Of a DNA stretch of 64,000 nt, positions 1 through 11,247 are shown piece by piece; position 1 is the first letter of the stretch, and each line of letters opens with the position of its first letter. The stretch is taken from NCBI RefSeq assembly GCF_022458985.1, contig NC_061773.1, positions 2,424,001-2,488,000 of the forward strand, written 5' to 3'. Origin of the DNA: Mugil cephalus (Eukaryota; Chordata; Actinopteri; Mugiliformes; Mugilidae). The position numbers were made by a program, and so were the translations under genes. Under the pieces are notes generated by a model. That model worked only from the letters and a program-made list of their open reading frames with translations, ran no database searches and was not told the origin of the DNA.

Positions 1-22
1 TACTGTCCATCTTTCTGAACAG

Positions 23-175
23 AAAATCCAAGAGAATGAAACGCTGGATGAGCTGTTTGCCGATCTTGACCAGAATGGAGACCTGGAGATTGACTTCAAG
101 GAGTTCATTGCCCTCATCGCCATGGTCACCTCAGCATGCCACGAACTCTTCGTCCCGAGCCACCATGATAATTAG
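23..175 (+). CDS. S100-family calcium-binding protein, last exon (partial)
   Basis: The window opens inside an intron: a pyrimidine-containing stretch ends in AG at 21-22 and the exon begins in phase 0 at 23. It encodes 50 residues ending at TAG 173-175. The translation holds the canonical second EF-hand of an S100 protein: the loop DLDQNGDLEIDF with acidic ligands at the expected spacing, then the hydrophobic helix IV ending ALIAMVTSACHELF, very like the S100B/S100A1 C-terminus. S100 genes usually have their last intron just before this helix III-EF2 unit, which matches. The first EF-hand lies upstream, outside the window. S100 proteins are small Ca2+-regulated dimers that bind target peptides. 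The subtype (S100B-like or a fish-specific S100) cannot be settled from this exon. A likely poly(A) signal ATTAAA lies at 198-203. Confidence 0.9.
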   Translation, partial: KIQENETLDELFADLDQNGDLEIDFKEFIALIAMVTSACHELFVPSHHDN

Positions 176-197
176 TTAGCATCTGTAATCATAACCC

Positions 198-203
198 ATT
201 AAA
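198..203 (+). promoter_or_regulatory. poly(A) signal of the S100 gene
   Basis: ATTAAA, the commonest variant poly(A) hexamer, lies 23 nt after the S100 stop codon. The distance is very short, and a longer 3' UTR is possible. Confidence 0.4.
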
Positions 204-636
204 AATGTGAGGAACACAGTAGCAGTGTCAGCCTTTTTCTACGGGGGCAATGATTGATCGCACACTGTTGCCCATAAAGTCTGAATATGATGTTTGTTTG
301 TTTTTTACCTCTCCCGAAATCCTTATGACAGTGTGATTTACTTTTGATAGATGTGAAAGTGTAGATCTTCTCAAAACATTGTAATTGTTAATCTCTCATA
401 TCAGCTATATGTATAAACAGGAATGGAAAGATTGTGAAAATGAAAAATGATTCCTACTTTATGGGCAACAGTAGTGTATAAGAGTGACCAACTTGTATCA
501 TTTGTTGTGTAATTGTTGACTAAAATTTGACATATAAATGATCATCACACACTCATACATTTCAAACAACTGTCACTGGATTGTGTCTTAGATAATCTTG
601 TTGATTTAAAGTACCTGAAGTGTAACTCTGGTGATA

Positions 637-749
637 TACAGTGCATGTGGAAAGTATTCACAGACTTCACAGAAAAAAATAAAAAGGCTGTAACATAGCA
701 AAATGTGGAAAAAGTGAAATGCTGTGAATACTTTTCTGGATGTGCTGTA
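637..749. mobile_element. short TIR element (MITE), about 113 bp
   Basis: The left end TACAGTGCATGTGGAAAG and the right end, read in reverse complement as TACAGCACATCCAGAAAAG, form imperfect terminal inverted repeats. Both continue inward with a GTATTCACAG match. The flanks carry TA, as expected for a TA-targeting Tc1/mariner-type element. The termini resemble a TACAGTGCATCCGGAAAGTA-type end that I recall as common in teleost genomes. No coding capacity. Confidence 0.6.
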
Positions 750-1082
750 ATCCAGTGGCACAACTGCAGGTTCTGACCAGACCATCACTCACATAGAAGA
801 GTAGAAATGTGATATTTGTGAATGCACCGGTTTTTGTGTGTGAGTGTATCAGTACTCAGGGATCTCAAGAAGGGGGAGGACATACATATAGCTTCACAAA
901 GTGACCAAACAGCTCCTCCTTGTGGAGAATTTGCAGCCTGCACAATATTAATTATCATTACAAGGAGGTCCCTTACTTAGTTTATGAAATAACACAATTC
1001 TTCTTCCTGCCTTTGTCCTCTCAGATCATTTCACATTTACAATGTGGAACTTACTATGTTGAGGTTCACATTCAACATAGAT

Positions 1083-1232
1083 TCACTCCCTCAGAGTACG
1101 TTCCAGGAAATCAAGGATTTTCTTCCAGGCATCTTCTTGGGCAGCAGCATGTTGTGCTTGGTGACCTCCCCACAGAGTGATCACTGCAGGGGGTAAAATA
1201 ATAATGATAATAATAATAATACTAATAATAAC

Positions 1233-1277
<45 letters not shown>

Positions 1278-4200
1278 TGATGTAAAGAAGTGTAGCTCAA
1301 ATAAAATGCATAAGCAATAATATAAAAAGTAAATCTGGGATCAAGCTCACGTTTTACTGGTTTAAAGCTCCACAGGGACGATCTTGCGTTTGGTGAGTAA
1401 GGCGGCTCAATCAGGTGACCAGCACCAGGGTATGACAAACGGGTTAAGAGCTGGGGTTTACCTGCAGCCCTCAGGGTCTCCTCAATCTGTCAAAAAATAA
1501 AGCAGTCATAAAAAGAGTCATAAGATAAGATGGTATAATTAATAAACATTAAAGAAATACAAAAAGATACAATTACTGTACATAAAAGAGCAGTAAAGCA
1601 GATAAAGTGATTGAGTTATTGATATTTAAAGATTAAGACTATTCAACTGCAACATACTGTATAGTACAACAGATTCTCTAGGTATTTAATTATCATTTCT
1701 CAAATGAGTCTCAAAGAATAAATTAGACAGTCTACCACGTCTGCGTTCTCAATGCTGGAAGCGCTCAGATCATCTTCACCCACTATGTACATTAATGGAC
1801 AGCTGAGGTTCTCTAGCTGCAAAAACACACAAGAGGTGATTAGATAGTAGGGTTTGTAAAAATTATACAAGGCACGTTCGGTCTTTGTGCATGATAATCT
1901 TTACACCTGTTAGTGTGTTTGTGCTTACACATCACCTTCACTATGGTCTCAGGGAGAAGATTAGAAGGCAAAGAGACTTCCCTGAAAGACACGTGGCCTT
2001 GATCGTCGTACGACCAATACTTCTGTTCACTGAAAAGACAGAAGAGCAGGAATCCAGTGTTATCAGCCTTTGATGAAAGTTTTATTCCAGAAAATCCACC
2101 ACATGTCTGTCAGCTGTTGTTTCAAGCTTTAAAAGCGGTTGTATTTACTATGTTCACACGAGGAGTCAATGTGGTATTATTCACAACGTCATAAGACATT
2201 GTTGTTCACAACCAAGTTCTCATGTTTTGACGTGTTTACTGAAGTTTTCAGATGTAGTGGAGGTAGATGGTGCAATACTATACACCAGTCAGGCATAACA
2301 TTATGACCATCTTTCTAACAATGTGCAGGTCTTCTTTGTGCATCCAAATAGTTGAGACTCATCAAACAATGGACATGGGTCTTCTGGGGCTATCCTGTGG
2401 TGTCTATGAGGGCCTTTGGGTCCTATGGGTTGAAGGGAGGGACCTCTGTGGATCATCCTAACCCTAACCCTCCCCCTAATCCTGCATTCTGCTGGGGATG
2501 GCTGCTGCCATCAAGGAGTGTCATTGCTATGGGGTGGGGGTGTCTGGTCTGGTCTAGGTGGGTGGAACATGTTTAAGTGACATCCACATGAATGAACGTC
2601 AGGTCCAAAAGTTTCCCAGCAGAACATTAAATTGTCACAAGATGGTCAATGTTATTTATTATTCCTGTTAGTGGTTTTAATGCTGTTTCTGATCAGTGTG
2701 TTTTCATTTAGCTATTTAGTTTAGCTACAGATGTACAGAGTAAGTTCTGGCAGATGTTTGCTGGGGCATAATTAGTTCCTAACAGAGTGACAACTTGAGC
2801 CCTGGACTACAAACAGTTGCCGAGCAGCAGCGTACTGGCAACCTGCATCTGATGTTATCACAGGTGTTTCCTTCTAAGGTCTTGTGTGTAGGATTCAGTG
2901 TTATCAAGGGAAAAACTAACTGCAGATTGCAACCAATTAAAAAACTCTCTGCCTGATCCAACTCATTGCCAGCATGTAGTAGAACCTATGAGCTGCAGCA
3001 CAACATTGTCTGACACACTCCCGTTGTACACATTTACAGTTCATTGTTATTTAACTATAACACAATAAATCTTATTTTCAGGTGGTAATACATTAATAAA
3101 AACATAATTATGAAGAATATATTTCACAAAAATATATAATAAGTTCTATAGTCAATATTTTTAAAGCAAAAATTAACAGTTCCTTCTAAGACACTGGCTG
3201 GATTATCACAAATTACACAGATAAAAAAAAATCCATAGTAATAATAATATTCTACGAATAACATCTCAAATTACTAGTCACTTACATTTCAAATTGTTCA
3301 GTCTTGCCATCTACATCTGAGAGCTTGGTGGTACTTCCTACTGGTCCGTTGATACAAACCAAACAGGATGGCTGGAAAGAAGAACAAGACACTGTAGCCT
3401 CATTAAACATTCATTATTTCAGTATTTTTTTTATTTTTTTATATCTGTTCACTATTACTGTTAAAGTAGTTGTGACATACTTTGACATCAGTCTGAGTGG
3501 CAATACGAAGAGCCAGGTAGACTCCATAGGAGAGACTAATGATCCCAACTCTGTCAGCACAGACCTGACAATGATCTTGGAGCAGTTGGAAAGCTGACTG
3601 TCCAAAAGGCATCAATAGGATATTTTAAGAGAATGACTAAGAGAAGCATTAGTTTAATTTATGTGAAAGACACATTACATAAGATAAAGGAGAGTCTTCA
3701 ACTTATCCTACCTTAAAATACAAATCGCCGACATTGATGCTGTTCTGTGGACCAGGTAAGTCTTTGTGCCCAAAGTAGGCAAGGGAAAGACTCGCATAGC
3801 CTCTGGATGCAAACAAGGCAGCACGGTACTCCACCAGTCCTCCAGCCATTCCCCACAGATCTAGCATTGCTGGAAACGGGCCTGGGCCTGCAGGAGATCA
3901 GTGGAGCAGCAGCTGCTCAGTGAATACTCCTATCATCCACCATGACTCTGTGAAAGCCATGAAATCACTTTATGTGCTAATTGCTCACCAGGAGGTAGGA
4001 ATAAAGTCCCTACGACTCTATTTTGGCGAACCTCTATTCTCCTCACGCCTGGTGCCATGTACCAGCGTTCAGTCGTTGCAGCTGCCAGCTCAGTCACCTT
4101 TCCATCCCCAGGTGAAATGTGGCCCTCCAGTAAGGAGATGTGTACTATAAAGGGAGTTTCTACATTCTTTTTCCTAAGCCTGTTAAAAAAAAAAAAAAGT

Positions 4201-5581
4201 ACAATTAAATCAGAAGTTTATAGCAGTCAGGTTGGTTGTTTGAACCACCTGACCTTGTGAACAGCTGCAACTGTTGGAATCGTAACATGACTTACTGTTT
4301 TGGGCATGTGGGGCTTTTCACGAGTGTGTAAGAAGACAAAGAGTTGAGCTTGATGGCACAAATTTTATTTTTTATGGCTTGTTTTAATCACCTGCCTCAA
4401 ACCTTGTCTCGATCCGGGAGCCGGCTCCAGACCCCAGAAGAGTCCCATTGGCTCACAGCCGAAATATGAACCCCCGACTGATTGATCACTGGTCACTGTT
4501 GAGGGGACGGGAAGATGGAGTTAACTTAAATGAAACAGTGCAACACAATATCTCCACAGTTATATGTGACTTTTATCTGTAATTTATGCAAATATAATGG
4601 TGAAAAACCAAGCATAATTTAGTCAGCATGTGTTAAAAGTCGGTCTTAGTCTCACACTAAATTTGACATTTTCCACTATTTATTGGAGTGTGTGTGTCAC
4701 TGACACAATGACATGATAAACTTTATACTGCAGAAACATCAACTCTAATCCGTCTGTGAATACGGAGTGCAGCAAAATGAAGTTGTACTCACGGCTGACT
4801 GTGCCCTTTGCATTTGTATTGTAGTGGGCGAAAGCCTCCCACAGGTCTCCGTCCTCACTGTGCATTCGTGCCCACAGCGTAACAGGAGAGTGTGGAGGCA
4901 GGAAACGCCCTTCAATGCTGATCTGTTCGTCTATGAGGGCACGAGCAGGAACGGCTGTCAGGAGTGGAGCTTGTCTAACGCTGCTCCTCCAGCGAACTGT
5001 GCCTGCTGAAGAAGAAACTAAGGCTTGTCAAGTAATAAACATACCCTAAAGGGTATTACAAACCACGATTCAGAGACCACACTCAGGTTTATACATCACG
5101 TGCAGGATTAATACAGGGTTAACAGTGCAATGAAATATATTTATTTAGCAAAACAAAACAATAATCCTAAAATTTAAAGCTTTCTACAAAAATATAACAA
5201 TTGGTGTTTTGGCGTCTTTCAGTCAAACAACCAAGTTCATATGCAACACACGAATCTAAATAATGATTGGAAAAGTAATCCTAATTTTTGTGTTTTGTAT
5301 GACTTCTACAGTATATTTGTGTGATTACTTTACACTTAATCAAACCTCCAAGTAAAAGATAGGCCATGAAGGGGTCTACTGCAGTATTTTGTTTTAGTGG
5401 TAGATTTACTTGCTGTCAATCCACAAAGCAGACAAAATATAAGACATTTTTTAGAAAAACATAACAAAGAGCAAACAATAATCTTACCCAGAGCCATGTT
5501 CCTATGTACATTCAGACGTGTTATCACCTTCCTATCTATGAGCTGCCGCATTGTTGCCATACTCATATGTACTCTGAGCAT
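1083..5581 (-). CDS. BAAT/acyl-CoA thioesterase family protein, 11 coding exons
   Basis: Exons (minus strand): 5488-5581, 4793-5002, 4396-4495, 3989-4179, 3712-3887, 3481-3597, 3286-3371, 1936-2029, 1736-1816, 1351-1486, 1083-1183. Joined they give one 461-aa frame, the usual length of acyl-CoA thioesterases ACOT1/2/4 and of bile acid-CoA:amino acid N-acyltransferase (BAAT). The N-terminal immunoglobulin-like domain carries LPPHSPVTLWAR and GGSYFGCEPMGLFWGLEP. The alpha/beta-hydrolase half carries the nucleophile elbow SLSYG (Ser about 280), VGEDD (Asp about 371-372) and GAGHLIEPPY (His about 407). Serine rather than BAAT's cysteine favours acyl-CoA hydrolysis. The first about 45 residues are Arg-rich and nearly acid-free, so could be a mitochondrial presequence; there is no C-terminal SKL. 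Every junction is GT-AG except intron 3, which keeps frame only with a GC donor (4395-4394). An in-frame ATG at 5656 is disfavoured because an acceptor-like TTTGCAG (exon edge 5600) lies between. Mammalian relatives have 3-4 exons. The exact orthologue is uncertain. Confidence 0.88.
1198..1278. repeat. (TAA)n microsatellite
   Basis: About 80 bp of ATA/TAA trinucleotide repeats with a few interruptions, directly beside the acceptor of the last thioesterase exon (exon edge at 1183). The repeat sits just outside that intron's polypyrimidine tract. Confidence 0.95.
2281..2700 (+). mobile_element. nonautonomous TIR DNA transposon, family 1 copy A
   Basis: The left end TACACCAGTCAGGCATAACA is mirrored at the right by GCTGTTTCTGATCAGTGTG, imperfect TIRs of roughly 28 bp. 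The interior shares long blocks with copies at 28051-28547, 55410-55794 and 59450-59848, for example GGACATGGGTCTTCTG and TTTCCCAGCAGAACA. It lies in intron 7 of the thioesterase gene, opposite to that gene's transcription. No transposase ORF is present. Confidence 0.75.
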
Positions 5582-5656
5582 GTTGCTGTATCTGTTTACC
5601 CTGCAAATGGAAATATAGAGTTCAAGAAAGATCAAAGTAAACCAAGAGTCCAACAT

Positions 5657-6816
5657 TTCAGTGGAATCTGTTTAGCTTAGTTTAGGTGGTTCTGCTTGCA
5701 TGAATGGAGGAGTTAAATATCAAACTCTACAACTCATCCAGAGCAAATCACAAACTGTAGATCTGTCTGGCTAACACTTGCCGCTGTGTTACAAATTAAC
5801 CTTAGAACTTTGTCCTACCTAATGTCCCAATATAGTCCTGCATAGAAGAAACTGGTTTAGTCCTGAATATTGGGCATATTTCCAGACTGCTTGTGTGAGC
5901 TTGTTACGTGTGAACTGTCATTGCCTGTAAAATGCATGTGAACATTCAGAAATGTAATAATAACCAAAACTACTGATTGTGCTCATAGCAGGAATTAAAC
6001 TGTGTCTCCGACTGTTTGCCGCTACTCTGTTTCTTTTTAAATAGACATGGCTTTTTATATGTTAGTAACTGATTATCAGTTAAGGAAGGGATCATTTTAA
6101 TATATCAATCATATTAACTTTCCTCCTGATTTTTTTATTCTGCCTTAATCTGCTGATTATTTTCTCCATTAATCTATTGATTGGTTTGTAAAAAATAAAA
6201 TCATGTCTTAAAATAGCAATACTTTAACAATTTAAGATAAGAAAACATATCTTAGACGTTCTCACTTATTTTGTGTGTAACAGTCTTGTAAAGTAAGGCT
6301 TTCAGGTAAATGTGAATAAAAGGTGCACTGTTTCTCTCTGAGATGCAGTGTAGAAGAAAAAGGAAGCAACTCAAGCAAAGAACAAGCACCTCAAATCTGC
6401 AATTAAGTACAGTACTTGAGTCAGTGTAAATTTAATTTCTGTTTTAAACCAGTTTAATAGAGTGCATGCAGCATTTAAGGCAAGAGTGCTAAAAAACAAA
6501 TAAAATAATAATTAAAAAAAAAATAAAATAAAAAAAAACTACTCAACTATTCAGTTGGAAAGAGCGGGACTTGTGTGACTTGTTTCACCAAACATAAACG
6601 TTAAATCTAAAGTACTTAGAAAGTTATCTTACCACTGCAGGAGCAATGAAATCAGAAAGGTTCACAGGTGAAGAGAACAACATCTGCTCTAGACTTCAGG
6701 TAAACATGGGTAGAGTAAAAAAGGGGAGTGGCTGATGTGCGCCCGACCTCCTTGAGCTCATTAACTCTGTGCTGCGCATGTCCATAAAAAGTAGCCTCTC
6801 CCGTTCTCCTGAAATA
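5657..6816. other. upstream flank of the thioesterase gene
   Basis: AT-rich noncoding DNA upstream of the minus-strand thioesterase gene. An acceptor-like site ends at 5601, so a 5' UTR exon may lie here, but I cannot place it. A-rich runs occur around 6480-6540. No coding exon is recognisable. Confidence 0.4.
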
Positions 6817-7052
6817 TCTCATCTCATCTTCTACTACCGCTTAATCCTCACTAGGGTTGCAGGGGGGTTGCTTGAACTTGTCCCAGTTGTCATCAGGCGA
6901 GAGGAGGAATACACCCTGGACAGGTCTCCAGCCTATCACAGGGCTAACACTGAGACAAACAAGCATTCACATTCACACCTAGGGTCATTTTAGAGTCACC
7001 AATCAGCCTAATGAGCATGTCTTTGGAGGTAGAGAAAACCGGAGTACCGAGA
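6817..7052 (+). repeat. dispersed teleost repeat, family 2 copy A
   Basis: The block with AATACACCCTGGACAGGTC, CCAGCCTATCACAGGGCTAA and CATTCACACCTAGGGTCA is shared with 58751-58942. It matches an interspersed sequence I remember as very common in percomorph genomes. Class (LINE tail, SINE or DNA element) is not resolved here. Confidence 0.65.
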
Positions 7053-10017
7053 GTAATATGAAGGTTGTTCAAAAAGTGTTATTACGATCTGCACGACTAA
7101 GGAAGATAAACGTATGTCTCATTTCCTGACTTTAATCTGTCAGGTGAAGTTTTGAATACCTGCAGCGTAGTAAAATATCTTGGAGACATGATTGTGTAAC
7201 AGCGGACAGACAATGAGGACATGACCTTTATCACCAATGTCATGTACATGCAAACAAATGTATTGTTGGGCAAATTCAGTTGTTGCACTGGAGTGAAACT
7301 AACTTAGTTTAAAGGATTTTGCTCTCCTTTGTACACTGCACATCTCTGGTTGTAACTATATATATATATATAAATCAAGCCTTCAGAAACTGCAAGTGGC
7401 ATGCAATCATTAGTGTTAAATAGGCCATGTTGGGCCAGTGCCTGAGATTTTTGTGACTGCTCAAGTAAACACTCTGTAAGACAATCGGTCTTGAGAAATT
7501 AAATGTACAGGCTTATTTGCCATTTACTACTAGTAGAATACTCGAGCATTGTATACAGTGTCACACTCTGCACGTCTCAGCTTTGGGAGCACAAAAACCA
7601 AGTTCATTAAAAACTCTACAAAAACAAAAATCCAAAATCGGAGGCACTAAAAAGGAAAAAAGACACAGGGGCGTAGTCTTAGATAGCACAGGAAAAGACT
7701 TGCTATACTCAAGAAGTGATTCTTAAACTGGCTCAGAGGGAGGGAATCTCCAGCAATCCTTATGAAGAGGGCTGTTCAGGTTGTCCTACCAGTCTCCTGT
7801 CCAGATGAGACTAATTAGAGATAGAGTGAGCGAGAAATGTCCTTTTGGTCTTTAATCTCAGTTTAGTACATATGTATTCTTTTGGTTCTTCTTGAAATTC
7901 CTTCTTTTCATGGTCGGGGAAATACGTTTTTTGTTCCTTTCGCTTTACACTTCTGAGGAAAAACTACAAATTCTTCAGAAATATATTTAAATAAAAGACT
8001 AATACCTCCGCCCACTTATTTCTATCTGCATATTTTTTTCAATTTTATTTCGTAAATTGTTTAATACAATTTATATTCATTTTTGCAGTATATAAAAAGT
8101 AAAAAAAAATAAAAAAAATTCAAAATAAATGCAGAAAATTATTTTCCTTTTTCAAACTGGACAATTACAATCTATATAGGGCATGAGGCAGTTGTAGAAA
8201 TTATATAATAAATTATGAAACTTTTTCCCCCTCATGGTCGTTTGAAGAAAAGAAAGAGTTGTCCCTGGAAGAGCGCTGAGGTATTTTACATTGAAATTCC
8301 TTTGCTAGCTGAAGTTTTCCTTCCGGGTCTGGGACTTCCGTGTTGTTAACCAGGTTTAGCTGCTAGTCCACTACAAGGCCCGGTTTGGCAACAGTAGAGT
8401 TTGAAAAACTTGAAGAAACGAAAGGTTTATTGTGATCACGACACCCCTGGAATCTGTCCAATCTAGTATTCAGGTCTGTATCATCTCTGTCGATGTCTTC
8501 TGAATCTATTACACATAAAATCACGCTAAATTGCTGTAACATCGCTGACCAGCATCCCTGATGTTTAAAGTTCCCGTTAGACAAGAAAGAGAGCTCGGCT
8601 TTGTTAATATACAGGAGTTACCCTTTCTCTTTTTATTTATTTGTTTGAACTGAATGCCATGGTGGGATTTGTTTCACTTCGTTTCGAAATTAAGAAACAG
8701 CGACTACACCGTGTAACATCGGCTTTTGCTGATGTGTAGTTGGAGGACAGCTAAGCTACCTGTGTTCGGCTAGCCTGCGCTGACTTGACTGTGTGGAAGG
8801 ATTGGCTCCAGATATCTACGGGGTCAATGAAAGCTCACAGTATTTGTTTACTGCAGTAAAGCCATGGCTGACAATGTCTCGTGGAAGTCGTGAGCAGTTG
8901 CCTTCATACAGACGCTGATTCTCGCATTAAAATTAACGAGCCAAATAAATGTGACTTTTCGTCTGCTACGTTCATAGAAACATCACATAGCCAGACTGAT
9001 ATATTAGCATACTGCAGACGTATAGCCTGATAAATAACAAGAAATTGGAGTAATATGTAGCTCTGAGGCAATTTTTTAATGTTCCCATTGTATAGTGTGT
9101 GCACCGGAGAGAATTGACAAGTGAATTTATTAAAATGTAAAAATACAGTCACACATTGGTTGGAAAACTGCCAAAAATACACGTTAATACTGCTTGAGCT
9201 ATACACCCACAGATAATTTTGGTCTGTGGAGCTGTTAAACTGCATTCCATTAAACACAAAAACATTGCTGTTGTTTAGACTAGTCAGAATAATAGAAACG
9301 TGTTGGTATAACACAGAGCAGCTCAATAGTACTGTAAACCACAGCCTCCAGCATTAAAACACAGCTGAATCATGATCTCTCGTAGTTATTTTTAACTACT
9401 TCCAAATACCATGAACTTCATGAATAAAAGATTAACTAAGATTAACTAAGTTATTAGTAACCATTTGTTGTAATTAGTGTACCCAGTGATTTGACAAGTA
9501 AGTGTATATTGATTATGCCACAATAGGGAAGCACAGTCTCTGATCGTTACAAGATAACTTTCTTTAGATTTCTGTTGTTTTGACAGTGATTAGTAGTTGA
9601 TGAGTGCGTGGGGGTCAAGGTAATTGGGGAGTTTTTGTACTGCATGAACCATTTACGTGTTCGCACTGAAAAACCCAAACAAAATATTTGATTTTACATG
9701 TCACAACTTAATAAAATCTCAGTGGGACACATTACATTATCCTATCCTTTTCCACTAGTAAAGTAGTAAAGCAAAGTGTTTTGTGTGCTAGGGTTACATA
9801 GAACTAGTGAGAAATATGGAGACAGCAGCTTACAATGTTCCCCACAGCACTGTAGCTTTTCCAGTAACAATAAGCTAACTTAGCTTATTGTTACTGGAAT
9901 AGCTGCAATACAGTTGTTGCTATGTTTTTGTCAATAAACCTGTCTAGAGTTAAAAACTCAGGACGTGAACTCATTGAATAGATTTCATTAAATGTAACTT
10001 TTTTTTTCTGATTTCAG
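7053..10017. other. intergenic DNA and sys1 5' region
   Basis: No coding exon is recognised. Two ETS-like CTTCCGGGT / ACTTCCGTG sites sit near 8318-8342, and GC content rises locally over 8240-8900, so the sys1 promoter and its noncoding first exon probably lie here. The exact transcription start and first donor cannot be read. A perfect palindrome sits at 9859-9899, just upstream of the acceptor at 10017. A short (TA)n run lies at about 7357-7372. Confidence 0.4.
9859..9899. repeat. perfect 41-bp palindrome (20-bp arms, 1-nt centre)
   Basis: The arm TTCCAGTAACAATAAGCTAA is followed by a single C and then its exact reverse complement. The arms are A/T-rich with an AGCTAA core. It lies in the presumed leader intron of sys1, about 120 bp before the acceptor. 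Confidence 0.95.
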
Positions 10018-10112
10018 GTTTGGAGCTCACACTCAGGCCACACTGGATGGACCAACTGGTCAGGGCCCGTTGTTAACATCCTTTGGGCCTGTACGTGTAA
10101 CGTCGGTCAGCA

Positions 10113-11247
10113 ATGGCCAGCCACTTCCGTAGCTACATCTGGGACCCAGTCCTCATTGTGTCCCAGATTGTGCTTATGCAATGCATCTACTACAGCTTCT
10201 TGGGCCTGTGGATGGCTGGAGTCGACAGCCTTGTGCAAAGTAGTCGGTCACTGGACCAGATCTTTAGCTATGAAGTAAGTTGTTAGATATTGTCTCTAAG
10301 CAACAGGGTGATAGCTACGGTGACGAAGTCATTTCCCTTGTGGATCATTGAAGTCTGTCAAGTCTAAGTTTGTGTGCACCAACGTTTACAATGATGGCTT
10401 AAACAGGAGCGTTGTTATTCTTTGTTCATGTTCTTACTTTTGCAAAAGATGGAAATCAGTGTGATGAGAATGTGCATAATATGGTCCAACTCCAGCTGCC
10501 AGTTCCTATTAGTGTACACTTTGAACAGCGTTTTACAGCTTAATTATTTACTATATTGAAATCTCAAGGAAGCAGACCATTAAACTAGTGAAGTAAGCCA
10601 ATGAATGACCCCAGACACGTGACTTAGAGGAATGCCACAAACTGAATCGCATCACTTGAATAAAGGTTTTCCTTACACTGCATGTGTTGGTAGAGTCTTG
10701 ACCTTTTTACCATATTCTGTCAATACTGTCTTGTATTTTTTTTTGTTTTGTATTCATTGACTCTTGAAATGCCATTTAAATATTTGCTGTGCTTTGACAG
10801 GCGCTCGGTTTTGCGTCATTGCAAGGCAGGCTCTCGATGATGGCATTCATCCTGAACTCTCTTACCTGGTGAGAAATGTCTTCATTCGTTCCTCTGTACT
10901 TCCAGAACAGATGCAAATAGCTCGTTGAGCATGTCACTTCAATGTTGTACAAAACACAAACGACTCTGATAATGTAACTTTTCTGTCTGTGTCATTATTG
11001 TGGCAGTGCCCTTGGTCTGTGGTTCTTCATCCGCCGGGGGAAGCAGTGCCTGGACTTCACCGTCACCGTACACTTCTTCCACATGATCGGCTGCTGGATC
11101 TATAATTCTCACCTTCCAGCTGCCCTCTCCTGGTGGCTCGTCAACATAGCCTGCATGGCACTGATGGCCGTAATTGGAGAGTACCTGTGTATGCGGACTG
11201 AACTCAGGGCAATTCCAGTCAATAGTGGACCCAAATCTAACCTGTGA
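10113..11247 (+). CDS. sys1: SYS1 Golgi-localized integral membrane protein homologue
   Basis: Coding exons 10113-10274, 10801-10868 and 11007-11247 join to a 156-aa protein, exactly the length I recall for human SYS1. The translation follows the orthologue almost throughout: FRSYIWDPVLIVSQIVLMQ at the N-terminus, RLSMMAFILNSLTCALGL, then FFIRRGKQCLDFTVTVHFFH and AVIGEYLCMRTELRAIPVNS. Four hydrophobic segments fit a polytopic Golgi/TGN protein. Family knowledge: SYS1 recruits the Arl-family GTPase ARFRP1 (Arl3p in yeast) to the trans-Golgi, which in turn directs ARL1 and golgins. All junctions are GT-AG. An acceptor (TTTCAG ending 10017) precedes the ATG, so the leader is spliced from an upstream noncoding exon. 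Confidence 0.97.

Larger units (their letters stand above)
176..1082. other. S100 3' flank and tail-to-tail intergenic spacer
   Basis: AT-rich noncoding DNA between two convergent genes. Apart from the MITE at 637-749 I see only chance short ORFs. The 3' UTRs of S100 (+) and of the thioesterase gene (-, stop at 1083) must end in this stretch. Confidence 0.6.

Noticed and set aside
5582-5656. Upstream in-frame ATG adding 25 residues to the thioesterase
   Set aside because: An acceptor-like TTTGCAG ends at 5601 between the two ATGs, and the extra hydrophobic residues do not look like part of the family. The inner ATG is preferred, though not proved.
8904-9326. 140-codon minus-strand ORF upstream of sys1
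   Set aside because: Low-complexity, Ser/Asn/Phe-rich wording with no family resemblance. It overlaps the likely sys1 leader intron and is probably chance.
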